Below are positions 16,869 to 27,070 of a DNA stretch of 64,000 bases, piece after piece; position 1 is the first letter of the stretch; each line of letters begins with the position of its first letter. The translations under genes were made by a program, and so were the position numbers. The notes below the pieces were generated by a model that worked only from the letters and a program-made list of their open reading frames with translations, made no database searches and had not been told where the DNA came from. The DNA is from Pycnococcus provasolii (Eukaryota > Chlorophyta > Pseudoscourfieldiophyceae > Pseudoscourfieldiales), in assembly GCA_049487715.1 (NCBI GenBank), contig CP150561.1, positions 310,001-374,000 on the forward strand, given 5' to 3'.

Positions 16869-19664
16869 TCATACCATGCCTGCAGTGTCGTCGAGCGAGC
16901 GTCGCCGCGCCCCCTCCTCCTCAATCATCTCGCGACGCCGTGCGACGCCGCTTCCCATGAGATCTACGAGCATTTTCTCCGCAACCTCCATGTCTGACAC
17001 GGTCACGCGCTTGATCGTGCGCCGCTTCGGATCCATCGTCGTCTCCCAGAGCTGCTCAGCCTGCATCTCGCCAAGACCCTTGTATCGCTGAAGTGTGTAC
17101 CGTGGCGTGCGACGTGCTTTAGACGTGTTTTTCTCCTCCTCCTCCTCTTCTTCCTCCTCCTCCCCACGCTCCGCCGACACGTCGCCAACGACGATGTCCG
17201 AGATGTCGGCGAGACCCTTCTTCTTCATCGCCTTCTCTAAGCCCTCCCTGTCATGATGGTACGATATGCTCGCTTTCTTACCACCTCCCACCGTCAGCTT
17301 GAAAAGAGGGGGCACGCCCACGTACACCGCGCCAAGCTGAAATAACTCCGGTCGATACCTCCAGAGAAACGTCAGCAAGAGAGCTCGGATGTGTGCACCG
17401 TCCGCATCGGCATCGGTCAGGATCACAATCTTGCCATAGCGAAGTGTTGTCTCAGGATCGAAACTTGCAACGTCCGACGTGCGTCCAAGGCCGATCGCCT
17501 GCACGAGGCTCTTCAGCTCCTCGTTCTTGTGCGATGCCGAGTCCAGAGCATCCGCAAGAAGGCGCTCAACATTTAAGATTTTCCCGCGCAGCGGTAGCAC
17601 TGCCTGAAACGATCGGTCTCGGCCCTGCTTCGCGCTGCCACCGGCGGAATCTCCCTCGACGACAAAGAGCTCACGATCCTCCATCGGCACACCACCCTTA
17701 CCGTTGCAGTCGGACAGCTTGCCCGGCAGAGCACTCAGGGCACCCATAGTCCCCCCGCTAGCTCGGTTCATGCGCTCGCGCTCGCGTGCACGTCGAGCCG
17801 CCTCGTCCGCGGCGGCTGAAACGCGCGCCGCATTGACGATCGAGGGTAGCATGGTCGTGGTCTCGCAAGCCTGTGTCAGCGCTGCCGATACAGCGGCATC
17901 TACAGCGCGTCCTGCACTACCATTTCCGAGTTTGCCCTTCGTTTGCCCTTCGAAGACCGCATCCTGCAGCTGCACAGTTACCACGGCCATGAGGCCCTCG
18001 CGGATGTGGTCGCCCTTCAAAGGTGGGTCATCCGAGGATATCAGGTTGTAACGTCGAGCGAGCGTGTTCACGACGCGCTGCACGGATCGCCGCACGGCAT
18101 CCACGTGAGCCCCACCTTCCGGTGTTCGCACGGAGTTGGCATACCCCGTGATGCGATCTTTGCCTGCAGACGCGGATGTGGAAGCTGCCGGCGTTGCCTT
18201 CAACTCGCCCTTATCGTCGATTGAAACTTGCACAGTTGGAATTCGCGTCCAGATGAGCGCGCCGTCGACGCGAACCATGTTCTTCGCCTTATTGGCGTCT
18301 CCGTCGGGGTTCGCGTTGCCGTCGATGTCAAACGTTCCGCTGAACCTGATTGGACTGTGAACGAATGGGCTTGCACCCTCGATGGCAAGCATCGCGTCTG
18401 CTTCAGGCGTTCCCGGCGGCGGCAGGTTGTACCTCTCGTGAACGAGATGCTGCACATACGACGTGAGGCCACCGTCGTAGTAGAAGCTCTCCTCCTCCAC
18501 GTTGGCTTTGGTGTCTCCACGGAATTCGACCGGCACCGCGCCGGCGTCGTCCTTCGTTCGCAGCGTGTACCTGCTTCCAGCGTGCAGAAAGGCGAGCTCT
18601 CGCAGCCTCGTTCGCAGGATGGACGGATTGAAGCGCAGGTGTCTCTGTGCGTCGTCGACATCTTCGCCATCGTCTTCGCCAGGCGCTTCCTCCGCTGCCG
18701 CGTTGCCTTGCTTGAAGATGAGTGGATCTGGCAGGAATCGCACGCGCGTTCCTGTTCTCGCCTTATCTTTCTTCGAGCCTTCGATGGGCACGGTCGTCAC
18801 TTCTGACGTTGGCGTCCCTCGCTCATAGCTCTGCGTGTGCTTACCGCCCGCACGCCATACGGTCACCTCCACGTTAGATGCGAGTGCGTTGACGACACTG
18901 ACGCCGACGCCGTGCAGTCCGCCGGCGACGCCGTATCCCGCCGAGGCTCCTTCGTGCCCTCCTCCGAACTTGCCACCTGCGTGCAGTTTCGTCAGCACGG
19001 TTTCGATGGCCGACACGCCCGTCACGGGGTGTATCTCGTGCGGTATGCCGCGCCCGTCGTCGACGACGCTGATCCACTGTCTCGATTTGGAGAGCGCGAC
19101 GACGACGTGCGAAGCGTGTCTCGCCTGCACTTCGTCGGCGGCGTTGTCGAGCACCTCGCTGAAGAGGTGGTGCATGCCTTTTGCGTCCGTGGATCCGACG
19201 TACATGCCCGGTCTCTTGCGCACAGCCTCGAGTCCTTCGAGCACCTGTATTTGCGACGCGCCATATTCCTGCGAGGCGAGAGCTTTTGCGCTGCTGCTGC
19301 TGCTGCTTGAAGCTGCTGATGATGATGCGTGTCTTGCCGCACTTGTATTTCTTCTTGTGGCATGATGTGTTTTGAACGAACCTAATGGAGCGTCGTTGTT
19401 GTTTCCAGGGGCACCATTACCGTGCGCCGCGAACGTCAAGAATCTCACCTTGGAGGAGCCTGCGACACCATGATTCCCATGACCATAGTAACATCGAGAC
19501 TGTTTGTATTTATTTTGGAATCCATTACCACCTAACCCACGTGATCCTTGAAACGTCCTACCCGAACGAGACCGAGAAACCGAGAAGCCACCACCCCCAC
19601 CACTAAAGAATGAACACAGTCCAGAACCACTACTCATGAGATGACTCCTGCTGCGCATGCGCAT
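16869..19664 (-). CDS. GYRB: DNA gyrase subunit B, organelle-targeted
   Basis: 931 aa, longer than bacterial GyrB (about 640-800 aa) because of an N-terminal leader and an acidic insert. The first ~130 residues are rich in Ser, Arg and Gly with few acids, like a chloroplast or mitochondrial transit peptide. The GHKL ATPase follows: VRKRPGMYVGS, EVLDNAADE, DDGRGIP, and a glycine-rich lid GGLHGVGVSVVNAL. The TOPRIM domain shows FVVEGDSAGGSAKQGRDR, LPLRGKILN and ILTDADADGAHIR. The GyrB tail shows RYKGLGEMQAEQLWETTMDP. An all-Glu stretch just before this tail is unusual. With GyrA it introduces negative supercoils in organelle DNA using ATP. No introns seen. The first ATG (19664) was taken as the start. 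Confidence 0.92.
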   Translation of the reverse strand: MRMRSRSHLMSSGSGLCSFFSGGGGGFSVSRSRSGRTFQGSRGLGGNGFQNKYKQSRCYYGHGNHGVAGSSKVRFLTFAAHGNGAPGNNNDAPLGSFKTHHATRRNTSAARHASSSAASSSSSSSAKALASQEYGASQIQVLEGLEAVRKRPGMYVGSTDAKGMHHLFSEVLDNAADEVQARHASHVVVALSKSRQWISVVDDGRGIPHEIHPVTGVSAIETVLTKLHAGGKFGGGHEGASAGYGVAGGLHGVGVSVVNALASNVEVTVWRAGGKHTQSYERGTPTSEVTTVPIEGSKKDKARTGTRVRFLPDPLIFKQGNAAAEEAPGEDDGEDVDDAQRHLRFNPSILRTRLRELAFLHAGSRYTLRTKDDAGAVPVEFRGDTKANVEEESFYYDGGLTSYVQHLVHERYNLPPPGTPEADAMLAIEGASPFVHSPIRFSGTFDIDGNANPDGDANKAKNMVRVDGALIWTRIPTVQVSIDDKGELKATPAASTSASAGKDRITGYANSVRTPEGGAHVDAVRRSVQRVVNTLARRYNLISSDDPPLKGDHIREGLMAVVTVQLQDAVFEGQTKGKLGNGSAGRAVDAAVSAALTQACETTTMLPSIVNAARVSAAADEAARRARERERMNRASGGTMGALSALPGKLSDCNGKGGVPMEDRELFVVEGDSAGGSAKQGRDRSFQAVLPLRGKILNVERLLADALDSASHKNEELKSLVQAIGLGRTSDVASFDPETTLRYGKIVILTDADADGAHIRALLLTFLWRYRPELFQLGAVYVGVPPLFKLTVGGGKKASISYHHDREGLEKAMKKKGLADISDIVVGDVSAERGEEEEEEEEEEKNTSKARRTPRYTLQRYKGLGEMQAEQLWETTMDPKRRTIKRVTVSDMEVAEKMLVDLMGSGVARRREMIEEEGARRRSLDDTAGMV

Positions 19665-20077
19665 GTACAGTATTCCCTGTATCTATCACTATGACCGAAG
19701 ATGAACAACACGTGTGACTGACAACAATGAACACTTTTAAATAGCAAGGGGCGAGCAACAATGGCGAGCAAGTGCAGAGGAGGAGGTGCAGATACCTCTA
19801 TATATATACACACACACACACACACGTGATTCTGTTGGGTATTTGCTGAAAAAAAAACAAAAACGAGTTCGAAATGGCGACGGCGACAATAAGGCGGCGG
19901 CGAAACGAAACTTAAAAAAGGGGGGGCTGGAAATCCGCAGGGAAACTCCGGGGAGGAATTGGAAACCTACTACCCGGGTAAGGTTAATAAGGGTATGTAC
20001 GATAAACTAGGGTTTCCGACGGGTTAGGGTTAGGGTTAGGGTTAGGGTTAGGGTTAGGGTTAGGGTTAGCCTGTTGG
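19665..20077. other. Divergent promoter gap between GYRB and the PPC-like gene
   Basis: Contains a short (CA)n run at 19806-19825, a CCCGGGTAAGGTTA motif near 19972 and a TTAGGG array at 20021-20069 described separately. No coding or RNA feature was recognised. Confidence 0.5.
20021..20069 (+). repeat. Telomere-like (TTAGGG)n array
   Basis: About eight perfect GTTAGG units on the plus strand ending nine bases before the ATG of the PPC-like gene. It lies in the gap between two divergent genes, so it is very close to or inside a 5' UTR. Confidence 0.95.
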
Positions 20078-20782
20078 ATGCCTTTTCTTTCTTCCTCCTC
20101 ACAAAACATGCCACGTATGATGATGGCGAAGATGAACATGTCCGTGGTGGTGGTGGTTTCTGCGTGTGCACTTTCGTTCATTTCAATGTCTGCTTTCCCT
20201 ATCCCATTGATGTGTGAGGCGCGGCCCTTGTATACATCAGCCGATGCATACATCTCCGATGTGCTGAAGCCGCACCACGAGTCACTCGTGGGTGGGTTAG
20301 GGCAGCTTAATAGTTCTAAGGGTACCTTTAAGGGGGACTTTAAGGGTGCTCTTCCCTCCTCGACCTCGGGAGTACTTCATAATAATCAGATGGATGGGAA
20401 ACCTTTAAGTGCAGGTGACGCGCAGTCCTTAGTGTTGAACAACGTCACGCAAGTTGACTACAAACACGGATGGAACTACTACAAGGTGAGCGTGCCGCAG
20501 GAAGCCGCGAACAAACACATGGTTGTGCAAGTGCAAGGACTCGTCGAGGAACCGCACGGAAACTTGGACCTCTTCATTAAGGTGGGAAACGTGCCGGACT
20601 TTGACGACTTTGACTACGCAGACACAGGATGCCAGCAGAACTACAAGACGTTCGCGGGAATTCTCGTCACGGGAGGAAACTACCACGAAGCGTGCACAGG
20701 AACGCAGGGAGAGTACTACCTTGGGCTCTACAGCCAGGTGCTTATCAAAGGCCGGGCGCAGATCTGGCCGCGAATCATCTAA
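20078..20782 (+). CDS. Secreted protein with PPC-like (pre-peptidase C-terminal) beta domain
   Basis: 234 aa. The N-terminus has several Met codons and then a strong signal peptide (VVVVVSACALSFISMSAF). After a linker, residues about 125-225 look like a PPC-type beta sandwich: WNYYKVSVP, MVVQVQGLVEEPHGNLDLF, KVGNVPDFDDFDY, and a final YYLGLYSQ strand. Such domains occur in secreted bacterial proteases and in many algal surface proteins, where they bind ligands or calcium. Four Cys remain in the mature part. The C-terminus stops right after the last recognisable strand, so the protein may be one domain only, or further exons may be missed. A telomere-like array sits just upstream, and a (GCAC)n repeat follows the stop. 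Confidence 0.65.
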   Translation: MPFLSSSSQNMPRMMMAKMNMSVVVVVSACALSFISMSAFPIPLMCEARPLYTSADAYISDVLKPHHESLVGGLGQLNSSKGTFKGDFKGALPSSTSGVLHNNQMDGKPLSAGDAQSLVLNNVTQVDYKHGWNYYKVSVPQEAANKHMVVQVQGLVEEPHGNLDLFIKVGNVPDFDDFDYADTGCQQNYKTFAGILVTGGNYHEACTGTQGEYYLGLYSQVLIKGRAQIWPRII

Positions 20783-20797
20783 GCGGCAAACGTGACG

Positions 20798-20799
20798 TA

Positions 20800-20841
<42 letters not shown>

Positions 20842-20842
20842 C
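20798..20842. repeat. (CACG)n microsatellite
   Basis: About eleven units of a cacgcacg tetranucleotide just 3' of the PPC-like gene, in its convergent gap with the phosphodiesterase gene. Reading frames across it are artefacts. Confidence 0.95.
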
Positions 20843-20924
20843 ACTTTTGAGCTAAGGTCGCTCATTCAGTAATGGAACTGGGTTGGTATGAGTAAGAGTT
20901 CCCTATGTAACTAACATAGTCTCT

Positions 20925-22758
20925 CTACAGCGAGCTCGGTGCCGCCGCCTGTGCCGCGCCGAGCTCTTCATATTTCGCTATGTTGCGATCGACGTGGGCC
21001 AACTGCACGTCGCGAATGCGCGGCAGGAATGCAGACACCGCCGTGAATGTCGGCTTCACGATGAAGTTGATGAATCCGAGCTGGCACATGGCAAACTCCG
21101 TCGTTTCGCGGTCGCACATAGGGCTCACGGGCAAGCCCTCCGCCTTCTCCACGTCACCTTGGTCCCAAAACTCGTCAACGCAGTGGCAACCCCACTTATG
21201 GCTGCGCTCCCAAACCTTGCAAGGGTTCGAGATGTCGCACACGTGCAGTATCTGGCGTAGAACAATCTGCTTGCACGATCGCCACGGCTTGTCGTTCAAC
21301 GCGCCATCTTCGTCATAAAGCGGGCCATTCGCCTCCGTGAGTTCCTTGAACTCGTCGAGGTGTAGAAAGTGCTTTGTCATGTCCGTGCCAAGAATGAGCT
21401 CGATCACCAGCGTACGCACCTTCTTGCGATCCTGGTCATTCATGTCGCCGATGAAGTTGCACGAGCCGTCGCCGCCGTGCATGATGCGAAAGGCTCGCGC
21501 GCAGTGCTCTGACTCGTGCACGGAGATGTCGTTGTGATCAATCGCACGCTGGCTCATGGAATTGATGTGGTACAGGTTATTCTTGCCGTCGTGGCCGAGA
21601 TCGTGCACTATGGCGGCAAACAAAATCACGAATATCTCCAGCGGCTCCAGCAATTCAGAGAGACCTGCGCCACCTAACTTCGTTGGCGTCAGCATCCAGT
21701 GAACAGACTGCACGATATCGGCCGCGTGCAGCGCGTTGTGGTAAGGCGTGTCTTCGTAGCCTTTTGCCACCTCGCCCAGGTATTTCCACAGACGGCTGTG
21801 GCAGTTCAGCAGGCCGGCAACTCGGTTAGGGATGTCCCAAACGTCTACGAGGACGTGCCAAGACAGCATGCGAAGAGCCTCGCCCTTGCCGCCGGCTAAA
21901 CGCTCGAGCTCGAAAATGTCAAAGTCGTCCCAGCTCGCGTGCTTGGCAAGGACATCTCGGCACTGCCTGCCATGGTCACCTCGGATTGAGAGACGCGAGA
22001 CCGCGTCCGTGAGCCCTTCCTCGCCGTCTTCGGGCACCACCGCGACTTCGCTCTTACGCTTTTCCGCCAAGCTGGCTTTCGTGCCCTTGGCCAGGCGCTT
22101 CATCTTCACCGCCCCCAGAGCGAAGTCTGCGAGAACGCCCATATTTCGCCGTGCGTCAGCCGCGGCAATATGACCGGTTACGGTGAACTCCCGGCTCAGG
22201 TATCGCACGATTTCCTCGTTGGGTACCGTTGCGATCTGACCGCTAAGCTGGCGCTCAAGTACGGCCGTTTCGTTTTGACTGGCTTGGAAAAGTTCCTGAT
22301 GTTTGTTTGGTTTGGTTGGTTGGTTGGTTGGTTTTCGTAAGTTTTCGTGAGCGTCATTTGGAAGGTGAACGGTTTTTATGTTCAAGTGCTAGTTGTCGAA
22401 AACTTCGTACGTCTGGCAGCACGTCCCTGTCCATGGGTGTCGACGGCGTGGTTACGGAGTTTGCTCTTGCTTTATTCAGCATCACGCGCTCGAGCGACAT
22501 CTCCACAGAGTTGAGCGCACTGAAATCTTCCGCGGTGAGAGCCTGCGCACCATTCTCAGCTTGTACTTTTTTGTTGACCATTTGCATCAATCTGAGCGCC
22601 TCGGCGATTGTGTTTAACGTCGCGGCAGATATGCGTCCGGTTGAGAAGGCGGGCGTCGTTGGGCTGAGGCTCAGGCTACTTATATTTTCCATGACCGTGT
22701 TTAAGGATGCTGGATCGGCCGAGGCTGGCGAGGGTACGTTCACGGGTGCGGGCGGCAT
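20925..22758 (-). CDS. 3',5'-cyclic nucleotide phosphodiesterase (class I PDE)
   Basis: Two exons, 22758-22411 and 22295-20925, give about 572 aa. The catalytic HD domain covers the C-terminal ~330 residues. It shows YHNALHAADIVQ (proton-donor His and metal His), FAAIVHDLGHDGKNN (second metal motif), HESEHCARAF, and CDISNP (metal Asp). The glutamine that contacts the base is in CQLGFINFIVKP. It hydrolyses cAMP and/or cGMP; selectivity cannot be read. The N-terminal 240 residues carry no GAF, PAS or membrane domain I can see. The first exon is Ser/Pro/Ala-rich with a helical stretch. The ATG at 22758 is the first in frame; an open frame continues upstream to 22932 only with a TTG. It diverges from the second RING gene across a telomere-like array. 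Confidence 0.88.
22296..22410 (-). other. Spliceosomal intron (115 nt) in the phosphodiesterase gene
   Basis: Donor GTACGAAG and acceptor ACATCAG on the minus strand. Both flanks are phase 0 and splicing joins ...DVLPD to ELFQASQNETAV. It contains a GGTT-type tandem repeat (CCAA on the minus strand). Without splicing, the upstream frame stops about 20 codons into the intron. Confidence 0.75.
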
Positions 22759-23420
22759 AGGAAACTTGTGTGTCGAAACCAGTACAGAACAAGCGAGTGC
22801 AAGACCTGTGCGTGCAAGTTGAACGAACGAACGCTTAAGCCTGTAAGGGTACAGCAGCTTCGACAGACGCGCACACACAGCTTCTTCGAGAGACAGAAGC
22901 GCACAGACAGCTGCAAACCCGCTAACAAGCAATGGCCGTCAAATAAAATAATAAATGCAAAGCTGCGAGGAAAACTACAAAGTACAAGCCAGGCTAAAAG
23001 TATGTTAAGGGTAGGAAGTAGGCCGGCCGCCTTAAACCCTAACTCGGTGACTGGGGGTACGCTCTTGCGCGTATAATTCTATTGCGGCCGCTGCCTTCGC
23101 GAGTTTCGGAAGACCTCACGCAAGCCCGTCTCAACGGACTTTACACTATCGAAGGACGACACGTGTCCAGAGTCTCGCCGTCTCGCAGGCAGCGCGTTGG
23201 GGGGAGGCACACCTGAATAGCACTAACCCTAACCCTAACCCTAACCCTAACCCCTAACCCTAACGCTTCCATTTCGTTTAGGGGTTGAGGTGGGCACGTC
23301 TCACGTCCGGTGCACCTCCAGGTTGTAAGTAGTTGTAACCAGTTTATTTTTGTGTCGGAGGTCTCTTTTGAGGCGGTCGACGTCGTGCTCGGCGTCGTCG
23401 GCTGTGTCTCTGCACTTGAG
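22759..23420. other. Divergent promoter gap with telomere-like array
   Basis: Lies between the starts of the phosphodiesterase and the second RING gene. It holds a CCCTAA array at 23223-23264 and little else recognisable. Confidence 0.45.
23223..23264 (-). repeat. Telomere-like (CCCTAA)n array
   Basis: About six CCCTAA units on the plus strand, with one seven-base variant unit, in the gap between divergently transcribed genes. Confidence 0.95.
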
Positions 23421-25036
23421 ATGCAGCAAACTCGGGATAATAATGGCGTCCAAGTGGGCGCGTCCATGCAAACCTTCGCCGAGGTGAGACGGCGACTTCA
23501 CCTCCTGGGACTCGAATGCACGTTCTGCACCGTCGCGTACGCGAACAAGGCGTGCAAGGTGGGACAAACGCCACCACCAAGGCCACCGCCGGGAACTCTG
23601 CGCATACTTGCAGTCGTGTGCGAGCCGAACAATCCAACGGATAAGCGTCTACTCAAGCTTAAGCCGAAGGGTGCGTCGTAAATAGAATCAAATATGGACT
23701 CAGCATCTTTGCCAAGTTCACGTTCGCTGACTTTTCCACCCCCCTCAAAAACATAAATGCAGTCCCAGGCGCGGCGACGCGAAATACGTGGGGTGATACG
23801 ATGAGCTCGCTCGACGCTGGGCCTAGTTGGCAAGTCACGGAGCTTAGCCCAACCCTTACGGTCTCGAGAGAGGTTCCTTGCAGCCGCATCGTGCACGCAA
23901 CACTGCTCGACGAGTCGCCGAACGCGGAGAGCGCGTGGTTTGCTGTCGCGTTCTTGACGCGCGCTGTGCCGCACGGAGCGAGTGTGCGCAACCGTGACCT
24001 GAATAGCTTCACCATGCACTGCGCAACGCGTGCCGCCGCGGTGGAATTGGTGCACGTACTCATGCACGAACGTGGCTTGCACGCACCTGCACTCGCCCCC
24101 GCGCCCGCTCCCACCCCTTCGCCTGCACGTACCGCACATTCGCCTCCTCCCCGTGTCGCTCAGCAGGCGAACGACTGGCCAACCGGGACTACGCCGATGG
24201 TCATGCCAGAGGCGGAGGATACGGCGCCTTCTTGGATGACGAGTGGGCCACTGCCGAACTCGCAACGGGCGGCGGCGGGCGTAGACGGTAACCCGAGCAC
24301 GCTTGTCGCACTTTCGGCGAGCGCCGACGACGCCGACGACGAGTTTCGACGCCTTGACAGTCTTGCGTACAACTTGATCGTGACAGCTGAGAAGGTTTAC
24401 CCTCGTCCACCCGCGGGCTTGGATATGAGTGCAGCTTTGAGCAAGCTTCGCGTCGGCTGCGATCGCCTCCGACGAGGTGTCGACGACGCGCTGATTGGCG
24501 GTGGCGCATCGACACCGGGAAATGAGCGCAGCGTGGAGTTGTGGCTGAGTGCCGTGGACGCAATTAATGAGACGCTCGAGAATGTGCGCCAAAGGGAGAT
24601 GCAGAGCAACAACAACGTGAACACGAACAACGCCTACTTGGGCGAGATGATGTCATCTTCAGCGGACCTCGCCCGTGAAAGTGCTGCGGCTGAGGCGGCT
24701 GCTGCATCGGCGGCGGGTGAGGATACCGAGCAGCATGCGGGCGCTGCTGTAGACGTGGATGTTGCTGCTGCCGCCGCCCCTCCCACATTGGCACGCGAAA
24801 CGGACGTGGACGATGCGGACGGCAGCGCTGTTCAGGCGGATGAGTGCGGCGTGTGCTTTGAGGCATTCTCGCTCAACGGCGATGGTCGCCGCGCTTTGTT
24901 CTTTCCCTGCTTGCACGCGAAGCAGTGCCTGAGTTGCGCGATGAGCGTGTGGGAGAGCGCCTCTCCGACTGGCGACGTGACCTGCCCGTGGTGCAGTGTC
25001 GTGTTGAGTGCGCCCCCCGCCGCCATCTGGATGTAG
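23421..25036 (+). CDS. RING-HC zinc finger protein, C-terminal RING
   Basis: Main frame 23801-25036, extending upstream in the same frame to at least 23704 with convincing protein (FAKFTFADFSTPLKNINAV). An earlier exon in another frame, from an ATG at 23421 (or 23466), reads into KPKGAS at 23677. The two join exactly if a 26-nt GTAAAT...ACTCAG segment is removed. Near the C-terminus is a C3HC4 RING: CGVCFEAF, then PCLHAKQCLSC, then CPWC. This makes it a likely E3 ubiquitin ligase. The middle is Ala/Ser-rich with a helical region (residues predicted to form coiled coil around LDSLAYNLIVTAEKVY) and a Pro/Ala linker. The N-terminal domain was not recognised. No membrane segment was seen. Confidence 0.7.
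23678..23703 (+). other. Candidate 26-nt micro-intron
   Basis: Begins GTAAAT and ends ACTCAG; removing it links two good frames (phase 2). It is far shorter than the 73-, 115- and 126-nt introns elsewhere in the window. The alternatives are an indel or a start of the gene downstream of it. Confidence 0.35.
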
Positions 25037-25457
25037 CAATAAATACTATGCGTGAGATGTAACATAACCAAAACTTCCATGAAAACAATTTAAAAATACC
25101 CTACACACGCCATTCAAAAAAACAAAACAAAAACAGCGCCATGAAAAAAGCCGGCCGCTAATCAAAAAGTGTCACACTGCGCGTCACGATCTGCCGAGAA
25201 TTCAGGGGGGGTATTGATAGTTAACCCTAAGAGTAGCCCTAACCCTAAACCCTAAACCGAAGTCCCCATGAACAGGGGCCCCAGGAACAGTAACCCTAAG
25301 GTTACTTCCCTCCAGGGGAGGAGAACCCTAACCCTAATACCCAAGAACCCCCATAATGCCCATAATGCCCATGCCGCTCCCAGGGAACTAACTCCCAGGG
25401 CTTCGAAGGGTTTTGTCATTTTAGGTTTCATTCTCCCCCCTCCGCTGAAGAAAACCT
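25037..25457. other. Intergenic gap with degenerate telomere-like motifs
   Basis: Between the end of the RING gene and the start of the TBL1-like gene, same strand. CCCTAA units occur at 25222-25258 and 25323-25338, mixed with a near-palindrome GTAACCCTAAGGTTAC at 25289-25304. The AT-rich first half (25050-25160) is probably 3' flank of the RING gene. Confidence 0.5.
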
Positions 25458-27032
25458 ATGGCGCTGAGCAGTGACGAGTTGAATTTTCTCATATTCAGGT
25501 ATCTGCAAGAAAGCGGGTTCTCGCACTCCGCATTCACGTTCGGGTGCGAATCCGCAGTTAGTAGCCTTGCCATCAGTGGACCCGACGTACCGCCGGGAGC
25601 ACTCGTGTCCTTCCTGCAAAAAGGACTGCAGTACCTTGAGCTCGAATCCAACCTCAACGAAGCGGGAACAGACGTCGACGGCGACTTCAGACTCCTCACG
25701 CCACACGACTTACTGTACAAAGATGTGCCTGAACTAAAACGTGTCGTGCTCGCCCGAAGAGCTGAGGCGCGAGCGAACGACGCGGCGGCAGCCTCCGAGA
25801 AGAGAGCCAGCGAGAAGGCGGCGGCGATGGCGGCGGCAAGTGGACCGGCGGCGGGTGGAGACAACGACGCCGGGCGTAACGGCGACGACAACGACGCCGC
25901 GGCGGGTGACTCGGGGGAGCCCATGGCGGTGGACGCGAGCCAGCTGACCGAACTGAGGGGGCACCAGCAGGAGGTGTTCATCTGCGCGTGGAACCCGAAC
26001 CAGAGCCTGCTCGCCAGCGGAAGCGGCGACGCCACTGCGCGCATATGGGACCTCGACAAGGTGTCGCCTTCAGAAGACGGAACGGAACAGGGCGTCGTTC
26101 TGCGCCACCTCGCACCGAGCAGGGCAGGGAACGTGCAGCCGAGCGCCGCGTCGAACAGCGGCGGCGAGAAGGCGAAGGACGTCACCACGCTCGACTGGAA
26201 TCCGACAGGAACGCTGCTCGCGACGGGCTCGTACGACGGCGTCGCGCGCATCTGGAGCGCTTCGGGAAGCCTCGTGGGCACGCTCGCAAAGCACCAGGGT
26301 CCCATTTTCTCGCTCAAGTGGAACAAGCGCGGCGACGCTCTGCTGAGCGGTTCCGTCGACCGAACGGCAATCGTGTGGGACGCAGCCAGCTGCACCGTGA
26401 AGCAGTCGTTCGAGTTCCACTCCGCGCCGACGCTGGACGTCGACTGGCGCGATGACACCATGTTCGCGACGTGCAGCACGGACAAGACGATACACGTATG
26501 CCGGCTGGGGCTGAACCGGCCACTGCGAACGTTCACGGGGCACAAGGACGAGGTGAATGCCATCAAGTGGGATCCCAGCGGAAGGCTTCTGGCATCGTGC
26601 AGTGATGACAAGACGGCCAAGGTGTGGGATACAGACGCGGGCGAGCTGCTGCATGATATGCGCGAGCACAAAAAGGAAATCTACACGCTCAAGTGGGCAC
26701 CGGTGGCGCCGCTGCTAGCGACGGCGTCGTTCGACGCGACGGTGAAGCTCTGGGACGTGGAGACGGGCAGGTGCGTGCGCACGTTGAACCAGCATCGCGA
26801 CGCGGTGTACAGCGTCGCATTCAGCCCGGATGGCAAGCTCATTGCGTCGGGAAGCAGTCCTGAGGGCATGCTGAACATCTGGGAGGCACAAAGCGGGAAG
26901 CTCATCAAGCAGTACAAGGGCGGCGGTGGCATCTTCGACGTCAGCTGGGATCGTGAAGGACGGCGTGTTGCGGCGTGCTTCGGCGAGCCAAAGAATGTTG
27001 TTGCTGTTGTTGATATGGACGTTCGTATGTAA
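25458..27032 (+). CDS. TBL1: LisH/WD40 co-repressor subunit TBL1/HOS15-like
   Basis: 524 aa, full length for the family. LisH motif at residues 4-36 (LSSDELNFLIFRYLQESGF), then the F-box-like segment PGALVSFLQKGLQYLELESN, then an Ala/Asp linker, then about eight WD40 repeats from residue ~165 to the end. Well-formed blades include ARIWDLDKV, ARIWSASGS, AIVWDAASC, AKVWDTDAG, VKLWDVETG and LNIWEAQSG. In animals TBL1/TBLR1 is a core subunit of the NCoR/SMRT-HDAC3 co-repressor. In plants HOS15 works with HDA9/HD2C and as a CUL4 substrate receptor. It is expected in the nucleus. The start is the first ATG and gives a LisH motif at the extreme N-terminus, as in the family. It converges with the MATE gene, 38 bp apart. 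Confidence 0.92.
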   Translation: MALSSDELNFLIFRYLQESGFSHSAFTFGCESAVSSLAISGPDVPPGALVSFLQKGLQYLELESNLNEAGTDVDGDFRLLTPHDLLYKDVPELKRVVLARRAEARANDAAAASEKRASEKAAAMAAASGPAAGGDNDAGRNGDDNDAAAGDSGEPMAVDASQLTELRGHQQEVFICAWNPNQSLLASGSGDATARIWDLDKVSPSEDGTEQGVVLRHLAPSRAGNVQPSAASNSGGEKAKDVTTLDWNPTGTLLATGSYDGVARIWSASGSLVGTLAKHQGPIFSLKWNKRGDALLSGSVDRTAIVWDAASCTVKQSFEFHSAPTLDVDWRDDTMFATCSTDKTIHVCRLGLNRPLRTFTGHKDEVNAIKWDPSGRLLASCSDDKTAKVWDTDAGELLHDMREHKKEIYTLKWAPVAPLLATASFDATVKLWDVETGRCVRTLNQHRDAVYSVAFSPDGKLIASGSSPEGMLNIWEAQSGKLIKQYKGGGGIFDVSWDREGRRVAACFGEPKNVVAVVDMDVRM

Positions 27033-27070
27033 GGGAAAAAAAAATATTGGTACCGTACATGCAGTTTTTT

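Noticed and set aside
20021-20069. A chromosome end
   Set aside because: Genes continue on both sides and similar short arrays recur through the window in both orientations.
23498-24592. 364-codon minus-strand open frame
   Set aside because: Antisense to the RING gene, Arg/Cys-rich, no domain.
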